DNA of 24,810 nt from a virus: positions 1-24,810 of the IMG/VR virus record IMGVR_UViG_3300046543_000241; one strand, given 5' to 3'. The notes below the pieces were generated by a model that did not search any database, had not been told where the DNA came from, and worked only from the letters and a program-made list of their open reading frames with translations. The translations under genes were made by a program, and so were the position numbers. The number at the start of each line of letters is the position of its first letter. The first letter of the stretch is position 1. Positions 7,959 through 16,948 of the stretch are shown here, piece by piece.

Positions 7959-10591
7959 GCGGGCCGGGACCGGGATCGGGCGGGCCGTTCTATTTCCATT
8001 ATGTCATCGACTCGGCGGTGGCATTTTCGGAAGCCTGTTACACTCTCGATGAGGCGATTTTCGCGTTTTCGATCCAGCACGACGAATCGCAAATTCCCAC
8101 GCTCGAAATCGAGATCGCCAACCCCGGCGTCGGGCTGTTGTCTGCTGGGCGCAAGCAATGGGCGTGGTTTTCCTATTGGAACGGCTCGACGGTCGTCCCG
8201 CTATTCTTCGGGCGCCTTGACGGCATCCCGTCCGATCTGTTTCGCCAAGTCATCAAGATCAAGTTTCGCGCGCGCGCGCCGGATTATATATCGAAGAAGC
8301 AGGCGCTTGCCGAGACGTTGAAGATCTCGCCCTATTACGACCCGGTCCTTTTGGATGACGCGCACCGCTCCGACCTTGAAGCCATCCTTGAAGGATGGTC
8401 AGCAACCCCGCATGTTGATCGCACGACGCTGGCATGGTCGATCTCCGATATTCTGCTAGGCGAAGACGGAACGGTCGTTTTTGACGGCGACACCGCCTTC
8501 TATGACAGCCTCGAATTCCGCGTAGATCAGCCTCCATTTACCGCCATTCGTCTCGACCTTACGGCGCAATGGTCGCAGACCTCGGCGGGCGGCAGCATCA
8601 AGCTTGGGCCGTTCAATATCAAAACGTACACCGGCCAGAGCCTCATGAACGAATGGCCCAAGGCGGGCGCGTCCATCGGCGGCGGCTGGACCGCGCAGGC
8701 GTCTACGTTTCTCGATATTCACGGCATCTCGACGGCACAAACGATCTCGACCAGTTATTCGTGGCATAACGCCGGAAAAACCCATTCCGAGGGCGATACG
8801 ATGTCGCTTTCCGTGTCGCAGTCGCAGCCCTATTTCTCGGCGCCTTATATCCAAATCCTGCTGACGCAGGTAATCAAAAACGGGGGCATCATCGACGGCG
8901 AGGGCGATCCCAACGGCTATGTTCACGAGACTTATTTGTGGGTTCCCGAATGGACCATTCAGGCGTCGCTTGACCTTCAATATAAGGCGGATCGGCCGCG
9001 CACCGAATATGCAACAATACTGTTGCAGAGTGATCTCCAGCCGGTTTTGACCGACCCGGATGTTCAGCAAGATTCGGAAGTCATCAAAATCAGCACGGTC
9101 GATCTCGGCTTGCCCATGATTGACGCGCGGGCGTGGACGATCCTCGCAGGGCAATCGGTCGCGCTCGGACAAATCTGTCTGCCAAATAATCCGAGCCTTC
9201 CGGGCGGAACATCCTATCAAGTCATCGTGACGCCCGGCGTTTGCGGGACCACGGAGCCGACATTTTCGGACGTTCCCGGCGATACCACTTCGGACGGCTC
9301 GGCGGTTTGGGCGTGCATTGGCGAAAGCCTTCCCACCATTGGCGATTGGAAACCCTCGACGGTTGCGGCGCTCGGAACGATCATCGCGCCGACGACGCCA
9401 ACGTGGATCTATTACTCGTCGCTGCTGCCGCCGGTCATCCCCTATCGCACGTCTGGAGCACAAGTCTCTGAAGGCATGATCATTCGGACGGATGACAACC
9501 TTTCGTTTCAGCAATGCACCCAAGGCGGGACGACGCAATATCTGACCAAGCCCGCCTTCTCGCCGGTCTACGGCGTGACGACGAACGACGGCACTGCGCA
9601 ATGGACGAGCCTTGGCCCGAGATTGCCGGCCGGATCGTTTCAGATCGCGGTACAGTCCGGCCTGTCGGCTTTGCAAATCCCTCCGCCGTGGTCGGCAATA
9701 TCGGGCGATCAGGTCACGGACGGAACGATCATTTGGACAAGCCTTGGCGCGGGCGGCCCGTCCATCTCGATCCCGGCCGGTGGATTGGTCGGCAATGTCA
9801 CGCGGCGCAGTTATTTCCCTACGGCGCGCGGAATACAGACGGTCGAAGCAGCATTGATGAAAGCCCGGGCCCACCTTCGCAAGCGGGCGCGATGCGTTGA
9901 AATTGGATGGGAAGCTCCGTTCTCAACGGGCGTCGGCCTGTCCTGCCGGATGAACGCGACGATCATCGACCCGAACGAAAATCCGCGCATTCCGGGCGGC
10001 ACGGCGACGGGAAAAATCACGTCCTATTCGCTGACCGGCAACGGCGACAGCGGCGTATTTTTGACCAAGGTCAAAATTGGCTGCGCGGTGGGTAATGGCG
10101 GAACCGTCTCGGCTGTGGCGGGAACGGGTTCTTATGCAGCGTCGGGCGTGTTCGCTCCGGGCGTCCAGCAAATGACCGGAGCAATCGTGCTGCCGTCCTC
10201 TGGCGACGTAGGCTATGGACCGCCGCTCGACAATCCGAACGACGACGGGCTGACATTCCCCTTATCCGCAAGCCAGATCGTTTTGAACCAGTCGATTACC
10301 GGCTCGTTGGCTACGCAAAAATCAGCGATAGAAGCTGCGATCCCGATCATTCAGAAAGAGGCCGCCCTGCAACAGAATACGGTTCCCGGCGACGCCCAGG
10401 CGCAATTGGACATGCAAAAGCAGTTGGCCGCGCTCGGCAACGTAACCGTGGACTCGATTTTGGCGCAGGCGGGAAATTCGATTTATCTCGATCTGCAATT
10501 GAGCCCCGTTACCGGCGCGGGGTTCACGACCGTCTACAAGATCAGCACCACCAAACTGCAAATCCCGAAACAGATTGATTTGGGGGCGTAA
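7955..10591 (+). CDS. Large tail hub / tip protein with DGTxxW modules
   Basis: An 878-residue protein, probably the central tail-tip component. The N-terminal part (about 1-110) has IPTLEIEIANPG, WAWFSYWNGS and FFGRLDGIPSDLFRQVIKIKFRA, the sort of beta/ring domain seen in hub proteins. The middle (about 390-600) contains three Gly/Thr-rich modules, each ending in a DG-x-x-x-W signature: DGSAVWACIG, DGTAQWTSLG and DGTIIWTSLG. Such modules in phage tail proteins are often taken to bind surfaces or sugars. After about residue 605 an RSYFPTARGIQTVEAALMKAR segment resumes the hub-like domain. A C-terminal helical/Gly-rich tail follows. The start overlaps the previous stop. The exact tail role is inferred from size and order. 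Confidence 0.7.
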   Translation: MSGPGPGSGGPFYFHYVIDSAVAFSEACYTLDEAIFAFSIQHDESQIPTLEIEIANPGVGLLSAGRKQWAWFSYWNGSTVVPLFFGRLDGIPSDLFRQVIKIKFRARAPDYISKKQALAETLKISPYYDPVLLDDAHRSDLEAILEGWSATPHVDRTTLAWSISDILLGEDGTVVFDGDTAFYDSLEFRVDQPPFTAIRLDLTAQWSQTSAGGSIKLGPFNIKTYTGQSLMNEWPKAGASIGGGWTAQASTFLDIHGISTAQTISTSYSWHNAGKTHSEGDTMSLSVSQSQPYFSAPYIQILLTQVIKNGGIIDGEGDPNGYVHETYLWVPEWTIQASLDLQYKADRPRTEYATILLQSDLQPVLTDPDVQQDSEVIKISTVDLGLPMIDARAWTILAGQSVALGQICLPNNPSLPGGTSYQVIVTPGVCGTTEPTFSDVPGDTTSDGSAVWACIGESLPTIGDWKPSTVAALGTIIAPTTPTWIYYSSLLPPVIPYRTSGAQVSEGMIIRTDDNLSFQQCTQGGTTQYLTKPAFSPVYGVTTNDGTAQWTSLGPRLPAGSFQIAVQSGLSALQIPPPWSAISGDQVTDGTIIWTSLGAGGPSISIPAGGLVGNVTRRSYFPTARGIQTVEAALMKARAHLRKRARCVEIGWEAPFSTGVGLSCRMNATIIDPNENPRIPGGTATGKITSYSLTGNGDSGVFLTKVKIGCAVGNGGTVSAVAGTGSYAASGVFAPGVQQMTGAIVLPSSGDVGYGPPLDNPNDDGLTFPLSASQIVLNQSITGSLATQKSAIEAAIPIIQKEAALQQNTVPGDAQAQLDMQKQLAALGNVTVDSILAQAGNSIYLDLQLSPVTGAGFTTVYKISTTKLQIPKQIDLGA

Positions 10592-10594
10592 CCG

Positions 10595-10801
10595 ATGGGC
10601 TTTGAACGCTTCGTAAGGCCATTCCAGACGCAGGACGTAACGCCGCCGAAGATGATGGCGCAGGCGGGGTTTTCGCAGAGCAGCGCGCCCGTCCGCTTGC
10701 GGTGGGGCTTGGTCGGAGCGGCTAAGACGTTTCACGCATCCTATTCGGCGGACACGTCCGTTTATGTGATCAAACGCCCCAAGGAAAAGCAGACGGCATA
10801 A
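10595..10801 (+). CDS. Small tail-region protein, unknown (68 aa)
   Basis: A 68-residue protein with a purine-rich GGGGG 9 bases before its ATG, set in the tail gene series. It begins MGFERFVRPFQTQDVTPP, is rich in aromatic and basic residues, and ends YVIKRPKEKQTA. No membrane helix, signal peptide or known motif is visible. Location between the hub and the first fibre gene suggests a virion or tail-assembly role, which is conjecture. Confidence 0.6.
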   Translation: MGFERFVRPFQTQDVTPPKMMAQAGFSQSSAPVRLRWGLVGAAKTFHASYSADTSVYVIKRPKEKQTA

Positions 10802-10838
10802 CCGTGCTTTTCGCCTGGAAATCCAAGGATAAAATCGA

Positions 10839-11879
10839 ATGACGGTTACGGTTCCCCATTACGTGACGACGGACGGCTCTGGCCGCTGGACCGGCACGGG
10901 CGCCCCGTTGTCAGCGGCGTATTTCGATGAGGACATTTACACGCTCCAAGCCGCGATCAATGCCATATCGCTGACGCCCGGCGTCGGCGTGGCCTCGATC
11001 TCGCAGCCAACGGCCGGCACGATCTTGTTCACCATGACTGACGCCACTACAGCAGGGCCGTTCGTTCTGCCGGCGGGGGCGCAGTGGAATTTCCGGGGCA
11101 ATTGGTCCGCCTTGACCGCCTACGCCGTCGATGACATTTTCGAGCAAAACGGCACGATTTACGCGGTCATATGGGCGCACACTTCGGCATCAACATTTTC
11201 GTCCGGCGCCAACGATGGCCTTGGACATAATTATTACATCGTTAGGTTCAACCTTCCGAGCGACGTGCTGCCGTCTGGCGGGACGACCGGGCAGGCGCTA
11301 GTTAAGGCCAGTGGGACCGATTACGATTGCGGATGGGCGACGCTGCTCAAGGCGTCGAACAATCTCTCGGACGTGGCCTCAGCCGCGACCGCGCGCACTA
11401 ATCTTGGCCTAGGCGCCCTCGCTACGCTGGCATCGGTTGATCTCACTAGCCTGGTAACGGGGATTCTGCCGCTCGCTAATGGCGGAACCGGGACCGCGAC
11501 CCCCGGCCTCGTGCCGGGCGCGAATATCGCAGTTTCAGGCGCATGGCCTAACCAGACCGTCGCCTCGGCTAATGCGCCGCTTGTCGTGTCTGCGCTGTCG
11601 GCAACCACAGGGACGGTCAGTCTTGACCTTTCGACTTGCGACATTGCAACCGTCACGCCTACCGGAAACATCACAATCAACGCCGCCTCGGCTCTCGCCA
11701 AAACGGCTTCGCTGATCGTCACCACGTCAGGCACGACATCCTATACCATCACGTTTGGCACGAACTTCAAGTCATCGGGGACGCTCGCCACCGGCACGGT
11801 TTCCGGCAAATCCTTCATCGTCAAATTCGATGGGAACGGCGTGAATTTTTATGAATTCGCCCGCTCGGCGGCGCTATAA
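10839..11879 (+). CDS. Tail fibre protein
   Basis: A 346-residue fibre component likely to take part in host attachment. The first 80 residues are a beta N-terminal domain. A carbohydrate-binding-module-like segment follows at about 88-140 (W at the start, Y-x3-D, then NGTIYAVIWAH). The middle has the widely recurring fibre motif NLSDVASAATARTNLGLG and then LANGGTGTATPG (about 178-225), found in many caudovirus fibres. The C-terminal part (about 245-346) is Thr/Ser/Ala-rich beta, ending FIVKFDGNGVNFYEFARS, a pattern also common in virion tail proteins. AAGGA lies 9 bases upstream of the ATG. The stop is followed three bases later by the next start. Confidence 0.82.
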   Translation: MTVTVPHYVTTDGSGRWTGTGAPLSAAYFDEDIYTLQAAINAISLTPGVGVASISQPTAGTILFTMTDATTAGPFVLPAGAQWNFRGNWSALTAYAVDDIFEQNGTIYAVIWAHTSASTFSSGANDGLGHNYYIVRFNLPSDVLPSGGTTGQALVKASGTDYDCGWATLLKASNNLSDVASAATARTNLGLGALATLASVDLTSLVTGILPLANGGTGTATPGLVPGANIAVSGAWPNQTVASANAPLVVSALSATTGTVSLDLSTCDIATVTPTGNITINAASALAKTASLIVTTSGTTSYTITFGTNFKSSGTLATGTVSGKSFIVKFDGNGVNFYEFARSAAL

Positions 11880-11881
11880 TC

Positions 11882-13972
11882 ATGGCGACGGAAGCCGACC
11901 GCACAACCTCCGTCCGGGGCATCAAGAACCCCGACGATGCGAGCATGTTCGTCCCGCTGAAAGTCATTGATCGCATTTCGTTCATTGACAATTCCGACCG
12001 TGGGCAAGAGACGCAATGGACGCTCAACAACGGCTCCGATGACAACCGCCAAGTGCATGTCAAGGCGATTGATGCGACAGACGGCGCGTCCAAACTCGAC
12101 GCTGAGCGCATCGACGTGTTCAGCGTCAAAGACGATTCCGACCGGGGCCAAGAGACGCAATATACGCTCGACAGTTCCGAGCCTCCGAAGCACCTCGCCT
12201 CGCATGAAGCCACGGTTTATTCGGAAGATGGCGGATCGTGGCTCAAGCTGAAACGCACCGACAAAATGGCCGTCGTCGATAAGGGCGGCCAAGAGACGAT
12301 CCTTGAATTGACATGGGTCGATGACGACACCGCCAACCCGCCCGCTCCGCTCCCGCCTCCGGTCACGACATGGGATGGAACCGACATCAATCCACCGTGG
12401 CGGATCGATCCGTTTCAATGCATCATCGATGTGAGTTGGGGCGGAAAATATCTACTGGTCGCCCATAGCGGCAACAAAATCGCCGCATGGCCGATGTCGA
12501 AACTCGCCAGCGTCGCGCCGATGGGGGCAGCGAGCTACACGGCGACGCTGACCGGCAGTTCGTGGATGAACGACCGCGCGGGCATCACCCGCATGGCGTT
12601 ATGTCAGCTTAAATTATCGGACGTGTTCGCGCCGATCATGGCGCCGTTTACCGTCACAGCAGGCGCCCCCGACCCAGTGACGGGCGTCAAGCCCCTAACG
12701 ATCACAGTCACCCCGAAGTGGCAATGCTTCAACATGTCGGGCGCGCGCAAGTTAAGCGACGGCTCGGCGGCGTCCAGTATTTCCAATTTTACCGATGCCA
12801 TGCAGGGAAGCACGGTTTCCGGCGTCCAGGTCGAAGCGTCCGACCCGATCATCAACGGCGCGGGCAACAAGGTCTATTTCTGCGGTGAAACCTTCACCGC
12901 CGACACCTACGGCAACGTTAGCGTCTCATCTAACTCGCTCGCCTATGAGACATGGCGGGCGATTGATTACAACGACACCGGCCATACGCCGACAAACCAA
13001 GTCCCCGATTTTCCGACCAAAACCGGAGACTATTACTGGGGCGTCAAGGCGATCAATTTCGGCGGCGGGTCGCTGATCATATCGAGCGGCACTGGCGGCT
13101 ATTCTTGGTCGGATACGATTGAAAATAATATCCTGAGCGTCTGGCAAAACGTCGTCCAGACCGCTTCGTGGGGCGATGAATTCATTCCGATCTCGCCCTT
13201 CGGCCAAGAGGGATCGGGGCCGATCATCCTGGCCTTCACCATCGGGCCGGGCGACACGGCAGGCATCCCCGCGATTGGCTCAACATCCTATCATTCCGAT
13301 GGAACGTTAAGCGGAGGCGGCGGCGGGGCGTCAGGAACGTCGAATTATATCAGCAACACCAGCGGCGATTATAGCCTTAGTTCTTGCCCGATCTTGGTGT
13401 TTTCGCAAGTTGGCGGCTTCGATAAGCTGGATTTGCAGACGATAGCCCTAAGCGGGTCAATGCTGCTTGATATAAGCCAGTCGGCCACATGGACGACACC
13501 GGCGCATAAAACTTGGACATGGGATTTTGACTGTTCGTTCAGTTATTCTATCGCTGGATTTTCGGGTTCGAACTCGATTGTAACCGCAGGCTCAGGGGCA
13601 ACCCTTCCGAACAGGTTCCTCGACCCGGAATATGTCGCCATCAGCTATTTCCCATATCCGACCGGAACCACGGCGGGTCATGGTGTTTGGGCGGGGCAAT
13701 ATGTCTCGCATACGTCCACCTATAATATTTCCACCGCGTTTGGTCCTGCAACCTATACGACCACATCGACGTGGGGCTGGACGCCGTGGCTGCATTGCTC
13801 GAACGGCGCGCACCACATTCAAGCTGCGACGCTGCACAACCAATACCCGCACATCTTCCTTGATGGCGCCGATTGGGGTTCGACCCTCGCCGCCGCCGTG
13901 GGCGTGTCGCTCGACAATATCGACTGGATGCTGATGGACGTTTCGCTGTCCGACATCAAGGCGCTGAAATAA
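11882..13972 (+). CDS. Large tail appendage protein with three RGQET-type repeats
   Basis: A 696-residue protein of unknown exact role in the fibre block. The N-terminal 150 residues hold three repeats: RISFIDNSDRGQETQWTL (31-48), RIDVF...DDSDRGQETQYTL (76-96) and RTDKM...GGQETILEL (125-143). A Pro-rich hinge at about 153-160 (PPAPLPPP) follows. The remaining roughly 530 residues are Gly/Ser/Thr/aromatic-rich beta sequence with many Trp and Tyr, and no catalytic motif. Such composition fits a receptor-binding or baseplate-attached appendage. The sequence ends in a WMLMDVSLSDIKALK helix. The only starts nearby place the ATG at 11882, right after the fibre stop. Function is inferred from context only. 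Confidence 0.6.
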   Translation: MATEADRTTSVRGIKNPDDASMFVPLKVIDRISFIDNSDRGQETQWTLNNGSDDNRQVHVKAIDATDGASKLDAERIDVFSVKDDSDRGQETQYTLDSSEPPKHLASHEATVYSEDGGSWLKLKRTDKMAVVDKGGQETILELTWVDDDTANPPAPLPPPVTTWDGTDINPPWRIDPFQCIIDVSWGGKYLLVAHSGNKIAAWPMSKLASVAPMGAASYTATLTGSSWMNDRAGITRMALCQLKLSDVFAPIMAPFTVTAGAPDPVTGVKPLTITVTPKWQCFNMSGARKLSDGSAASSISNFTDAMQGSTVSGVQVEASDPIINGAGNKVYFCGETFTADTYGNVSVSSNSLAYETWRAIDYNDTGHTPTNQVPDFPTKTGDYYWGVKAINFGGGSLIISSGTGGYSWSDTIENNILSVWQNVVQTASWGDEFIPISPFGQEGSGPIILAFTIGPGDTAGIPAIGSTSYHSDGTLSGGGGGASGTSNYISNTSGDYSLSSCPILVFSQVGGFDKLDLQTIALSGSMLLDISQSATWTTPAHKTWTWDFDCSFSYSIAGFSGSNSIVTAGSGATLPNRFLDPEYVAISYFPYPTGTTAGHGVWAGQYVSHTSTYNISTAFGPATYTTTSTWGWTPWLHCSNGAHHIQAATLHNQYPHIFLDGADWGSTLAAAVGVSLDNIDWMLMDVSLSDIKALK

Positions 13973-14026
13973 CGCGCGACCGTTTTACCTTCCCGAAAAT
14001 CCCCCATCATCAAAAGGAACTGACCT

Positions 14027-14452
14027 ATGGCCGTGACCTATCAAGCCGCGTTGAAAACCGCTCGTCTCCAAGACGTTGCCGATCTGATCGCCAGCAAGAC
14101 GATTGCTTCCGCCACAGGAACCGCGCTCGCAGGCCAACTTGTCATCGGAACGTCGGCGCTCTCTGGCGCAACCGGCGTTCTCGCCACCATTGCGCTCCCC
14201 GCCACCGCGGCGACCGTGTCGGGTTCTGTTTTGACGCTGGCGGGCGTTCCCCTATCTGTCGCGGCCTCCGCAGGCGGCACGGCGGCTTTGGCCGAATTCC
14301 GCAACAACGCCGGAACCACGATTGTATCTGGCCTGACGGTCGGCGGTACGGCGGAAGGAACCGCGTCCGGCAAAGACATCGTCCTTGCTGCCTCGACCAT
14401 TTCGAGCGGTGTTACCGTGACGATCACGGCCGGCACGATCACCCACGCCTGA
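14027..14452 (+). CDS. Ala/Thr/Gly-rich virion-associated protein, unknown (141 aa)
   Basis: A 141-residue low-complexity beta protein rich in Ala, Thr, Gly and Ser, with a short N-terminal helix (YQAALKTARLQDVADLIASK) and then repeated short strands (VSGSVLTLAGVPLSVAASAGGT). It has an AAAAGGAA binding site ahead of the ATG. It lies between two fibre-type genes, so a structural or fibre-tip role is likely but unproven. No cysteine, membrane helix or enzymatic motif is visible. Confidence 0.6.
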   Translation: MAVTYQAALKTARLQDVADLIASKTIASATGTALAGQLVIGTSALSGATGVLATIALPATAATVSGSVLTLAGVPLSVAASAGGTAALAEFRNNAGTTIVSGLTVGGTAEGTASGKDIVLAASTISSGVTVTITAGTITHA

Positions 14453-14483
14453 TTAATCCTGATCAACGCCGAAGGGGAGCGCA

Positions 14484-15677
14484 ATGGCAATAGTTTTCGC
14501 TGATCTCGTTCAAGAAACCACCGCGACGACCGGGACCGCAACGCTGGCGCTTGCGGGGGCGGTAGCGCAACGTCAAACATTCGTTGCCGGTATCGGCAGC
14601 GGAAACTCATGCTATTACACCTTGCTGTCAGGCAACGGAACCGATTGGGAAGTGGGTATAGGGCCGGTAACCTCCGGTTCGCCGGATACGTTGGCGCGCA
14701 CGACCATCCTCAAGTCGTCGAACTCTAACGCCGCGATTTCCCTGTCTGGAACCAGCACGGTTATTTGCTCGATGCCAGCAGAATACATGGTTAATGCGCA
14801 ATTCTCGCGCTACGTTGCCAAGACCACAACCTATACCGCCGTTGCCGGTGATCAAATCCTTGCCGATACATCCGGTGGTGCGTGGACCCTAACATTGCCC
14901 GCGTCACCTGCGATCAATGACACGATTGAAGTCGTCGACGCGCTACAATGCTTTAGCGCCCGTAACCTGACTATTTCCCCGAACAGCCTGAAGATACAGG
15001 GCGTATCGAACAACAATCTGGTGCTGGCCGAAGATTGCGCCAATGCCATCCTAACTTATACCGGAACAACCTACGGCTGGGTGGTCTCGCTATCCAAGGG
15101 GGCTTCGTCCGCGACGACGTGGGACGTTAACAACAGCAGCCCCAACGTCACTACTGCCCTCATCCCCCTTGCACCTAACGGCCGTAGGCTATACGGAACT
15201 GGGGTGGCAGGGTCAACCAGCCAGAACAGCAGCATCAAATCGACCACCTCACGGTCCGCAGGCAAACTCTATTTTGAGGTCAAGCTGGAAGGTGTTGCGA
15301 CTAACCTGTGCATCGTAGGCATAGCAGCGGCATCCACGGCTACAACCGGCTACCCCGGAGCTGACTCTGTAAGCTGGGGCATCGTGGCTGGCGGCGGAGC
15401 CGTGTACAATAATGCCGGTGTTCTCGGAACAGCCTCGCCCGTACCAATTAGCGGTAATACGCTCGGCGTCGCGGTAGATTTCACAGCGTCCACTGGGTCG
15501 ATTAAGTTCTACGCAGCCAACAGCCTAGGATATACCGTCTCGAGTCTGACGCTCGGTGCGAGCTATATCATGGCAGGGTATAGCTGCGCCGCGACGGCGC
15601 AGAAGGTGTTGCTCTGCACCACCGCACAGCAATGCGCATATACCCCGCCTTCCGGCTATTCCTATTGGGATAGCTGA
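14484..15677 (+). CDS. Tail fibre / tip protein with SPRY-like C-terminal domain
   Basis: A 397-residue modular protein. Residues 1-100 match a common phage fibre N-terminal domain (ADLVQETTATTGTATLALAG, later WEVGIGPVTSG and LARTTILKSSNSNAAI), believed to anchor fibres to the tail. Residues about 115-205 resemble the GD-ILADTSGGAWTLTLPASP beta module of many phage tails. Residues about 215-395 resemble a SPRY/B30.2-type concanavalin-like fold: GKLYFEVKLEG, then VGIAAAS, DSVSWGIVAGGGAVYNN, LGVAVDF, and GSIKFYAAN. SPRY domains bind proteins or glycans, so this may be a receptor-binding tip. GGGGAG stands 5 bases before the start. Domain assignment is by pattern and unsearched. Confidence 0.72.
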   Translation: MAIVFADLVQETTATTGTATLALAGAVAQRQTFVAGIGSGNSCYYTLLSGNGTDWEVGIGPVTSGSPDTLARTTILKSSNSNAAISLSGTSTVICSMPAEYMVNAQFSRYVAKTTTYTAVAGDQILADTSGGAWTLTLPASPAINDTIEVVDALQCFSARNLTISPNSLKIQGVSNNNLVLAEDCANAILTYTGTTYGWVVSLSKGASSATTWDVNNSSPNVTTALIPLAPNGRRLYGTGVAGSTSQNSSIKSTTSRSAGKLYFEVKLEGVATNLCIVGIAAASTATTGYPGADSVSWGIVAGGGAVYNNAGVLGTASPVPISGNTLGVAVDFTASTGSIKFYAANSLGYTVSSLTLGASYIMAGYSCAATAQKVLLCTTAQQCAYTPPSGYSYWDS

Positions 15678-15679
15678 TC

Positions 15680-16387
15680 ATGTCTGGCGCGTTAGGCGCG
15701 GACGCCATTGGCCTCAGCGCGATTGCTGCCGAAAGCACCTCAGCATCTCCGTCCGCATCGGGGGCGCTGGCGACGACGGAAAGCGCAGACGGCGCCGCTT
15801 TTGCCGGGAGTATTTCCACAAGCGCCGCGCTGGCGACGACGGAAGCTTCCGACACGGCGGCGGCGGCGGGTTCCGTCGCGTCCTCTGGCGCGATTTCGGC
15901 AACGGAGGCGTCGGACGCGGCGGCGCTTGCGGGTTCGTCCGCCTCAAGCGGGGCGCTGGCGTCCAATGAGGCACAAGACGCGGCGGCCATAGCCGGAACC
16001 ACTGGAGGCACGACGGCGGGCACGCTGGCGGCGACGGAGGCGGCGGACGCGGCCGGCCTATCCGGTTCAATCAGTTCGACCGGTTCAGTGGGCGCGACCG
16101 AAGGGCAAGATGGCGCCGCGCTTTCCGGCAATGTGGCGATACCTGGCGCGCTGTCGGCAACGGATCAACCTGACACGGCCTCGCTTACGGGTGGCGTGTC
16201 TTTATCCGGCGCCCTTGCCGCATCTGAATCGCCCGACATCGCCGCCATATCCGTGGCGGTCAGCCAACCCCAATCGCGGCTTGTTATCGTCCCCGGCGTA
16301 TGGCCGCCGCAATCCGCCACCGTCAAGGGCGTCTATTCCAAAACCATCACGACGCCCGGCTTGTTCGGGATCAGAAAGGCAAGTTGA
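15680..16387 (+). CDS. Ala-rich repeat protein of the tail region (8 x about 21 aa)
   Basis: A 235-residue protein in which residues 27-196 are eight tandem units of about 21 residues (one of 23), with consensus near SGALAATEA-D-AALAGS. Each unit holds a conserved Ala-Thr-Glu, an Asp and a small-residue stretch. The C-terminal 39 residues are different and positively charged (LVIVPGVWPPQSATVKGVYS), and may dock to the virion. Similar repeats occur, as far as I recall, in other alphaproteobacterial phage proteins, but no function is known to me. The start is two bases after the previous stop, and the stop overlaps the next ATG. A flexible stalk or spacer in the fibre complex is a guess. Confidence 0.7.
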   Translation: MSGALGADAIGLSAIAAESTSASPSASGALATTESADGAAFAGSISTSAALATTEASDTAAAAGSVASSGAISATEASDAAALAGSSASSGALASNEAQDAAAIAGTTGGTTAGTLAATEAADAAGLSGSISSTGSVGATEGQDGAALSGNVAIPGALSATDQPDTASLTGGVSLSGALAASESPDIAAISVAVSQPQSRLVIVPGVWPPQSATVKGVYSKTITTPGLFGIRKAS

Positions 16388-16758
16388 TGACGGACCTCTC
16401 ACAGCGCCCGATCTATCAGGGAGACACCATAGACCTGGAAATCCCGATTTACGCCACCGGGACGACACCGGCAGTTTTGACCGCGCCGACTGGGGTTTAC
16501 ATCATTGCGGCGTCGTCCTCGTCAGAGACGGCGTTCGTTAAAAAGGTCGGGGCGTTCACCCAAGACGGACCTTCGCAACTGTGGACGATGTCTGTCGCGC
16601 TGTCGTCATCTGATACGGCGGCTCTGCCAGTCATTCCGGCCGGTGTTTACCATCAAGCGCGCGTCAATGACTCGGATGGGTCGAGTGAAATTGTGGTGGC
16701 CGGCGCCCTCAAGATCCGCGCATCAGTCCCTGATGCAGCGACGGTTGAGGCACCTTAA
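16387..16758 (+). CDS. Beta-rich phage structural protein, unknown (123 aa)
   Basis: The start at 16387 is chosen because it overlaps the previous stop (TGATG); the longer frame from 16300 lies inside that gene. The 123-residue product begins MTDLSQRPIYQGDTIDLEIP and looks like an Ig- or BppU-type beta sandwich. That fold recurs in baseplate or fibre accessory proteins of temperate phages, with strands such as LWTMSVALSSSDTAALP and AGVYHQARVNDSDGSSEIVV. Function is unknown; location at the end of the fibre block suggests an appendage subunit. Confidence 0.65.
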   Translation: MTDLSQRPIYQGDTIDLEIPIYATGTTPAVLTAPTGVYIIAASSSSETAFVKKVGAFTQDGPSQLWTMSVALSSSDTAALPVIPAGVYHQARVNDSDGSSEIVVAGALKIRASVPDAATVEAP

Positions 16759-16798
16759 GCGGCGTCAACATAATCAAGCCCCATCGAAAGGCTCTGTC

Positions 16799-16948
16799 AT
16801 GCCTCTGAGATTGACGCTTCTCGTCGTCTTCTCGCCGCTCATTGTCGGCGCTGTCATCGCCTTCGCGGCCGTTCTCGCGCTGCAACTGGCGTGTGGCCCT
16901 GTTTTCGACGCTATCGCCGGCTGTACGCAATGGCAGAGGATTGACTGA
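16799..16948 (+). CDS. Small single-pass membrane protein of the lysis cassette (49 aa)
   Basis: A 49-residue protein starting at 16799, with GAAAGG at 16786-16791 as its binding site. Residues about 4-31 form one hydrophobic helix (LTLLVVFSPLIVGAVIAFAA), with a positively charged N-terminus and a short polar C-terminus containing two Cys. It directly precedes the endolysin, and its TGA overlaps the endolysin ATG. It may be a holin-like or lysis-regulating peptide. A real three-helix holin is encoded two genes later, so it could be an accessory or antiholin; this is inference. Confidence 0.55.
   Translation: MPLRLTLLVVFSPLIVGAVIAFAAVLALQLACGPVFDAIAGCTQWQRID

Noticed and set aside
8456-9874. 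472-codon open frame on the - strand
   Set aside because: It lies wholly antisense to the hub gene, is extremely Arg-rich with no domain pattern, has no binding site, and is explained by GC-rich codons of the true gene.
15680-16267. Ala-rich repeats as a CRISPR or DNA repeat array
   Set aside because: The repetition is at protein level in one frame; nucleotide units are diverged and have no spacer structure.
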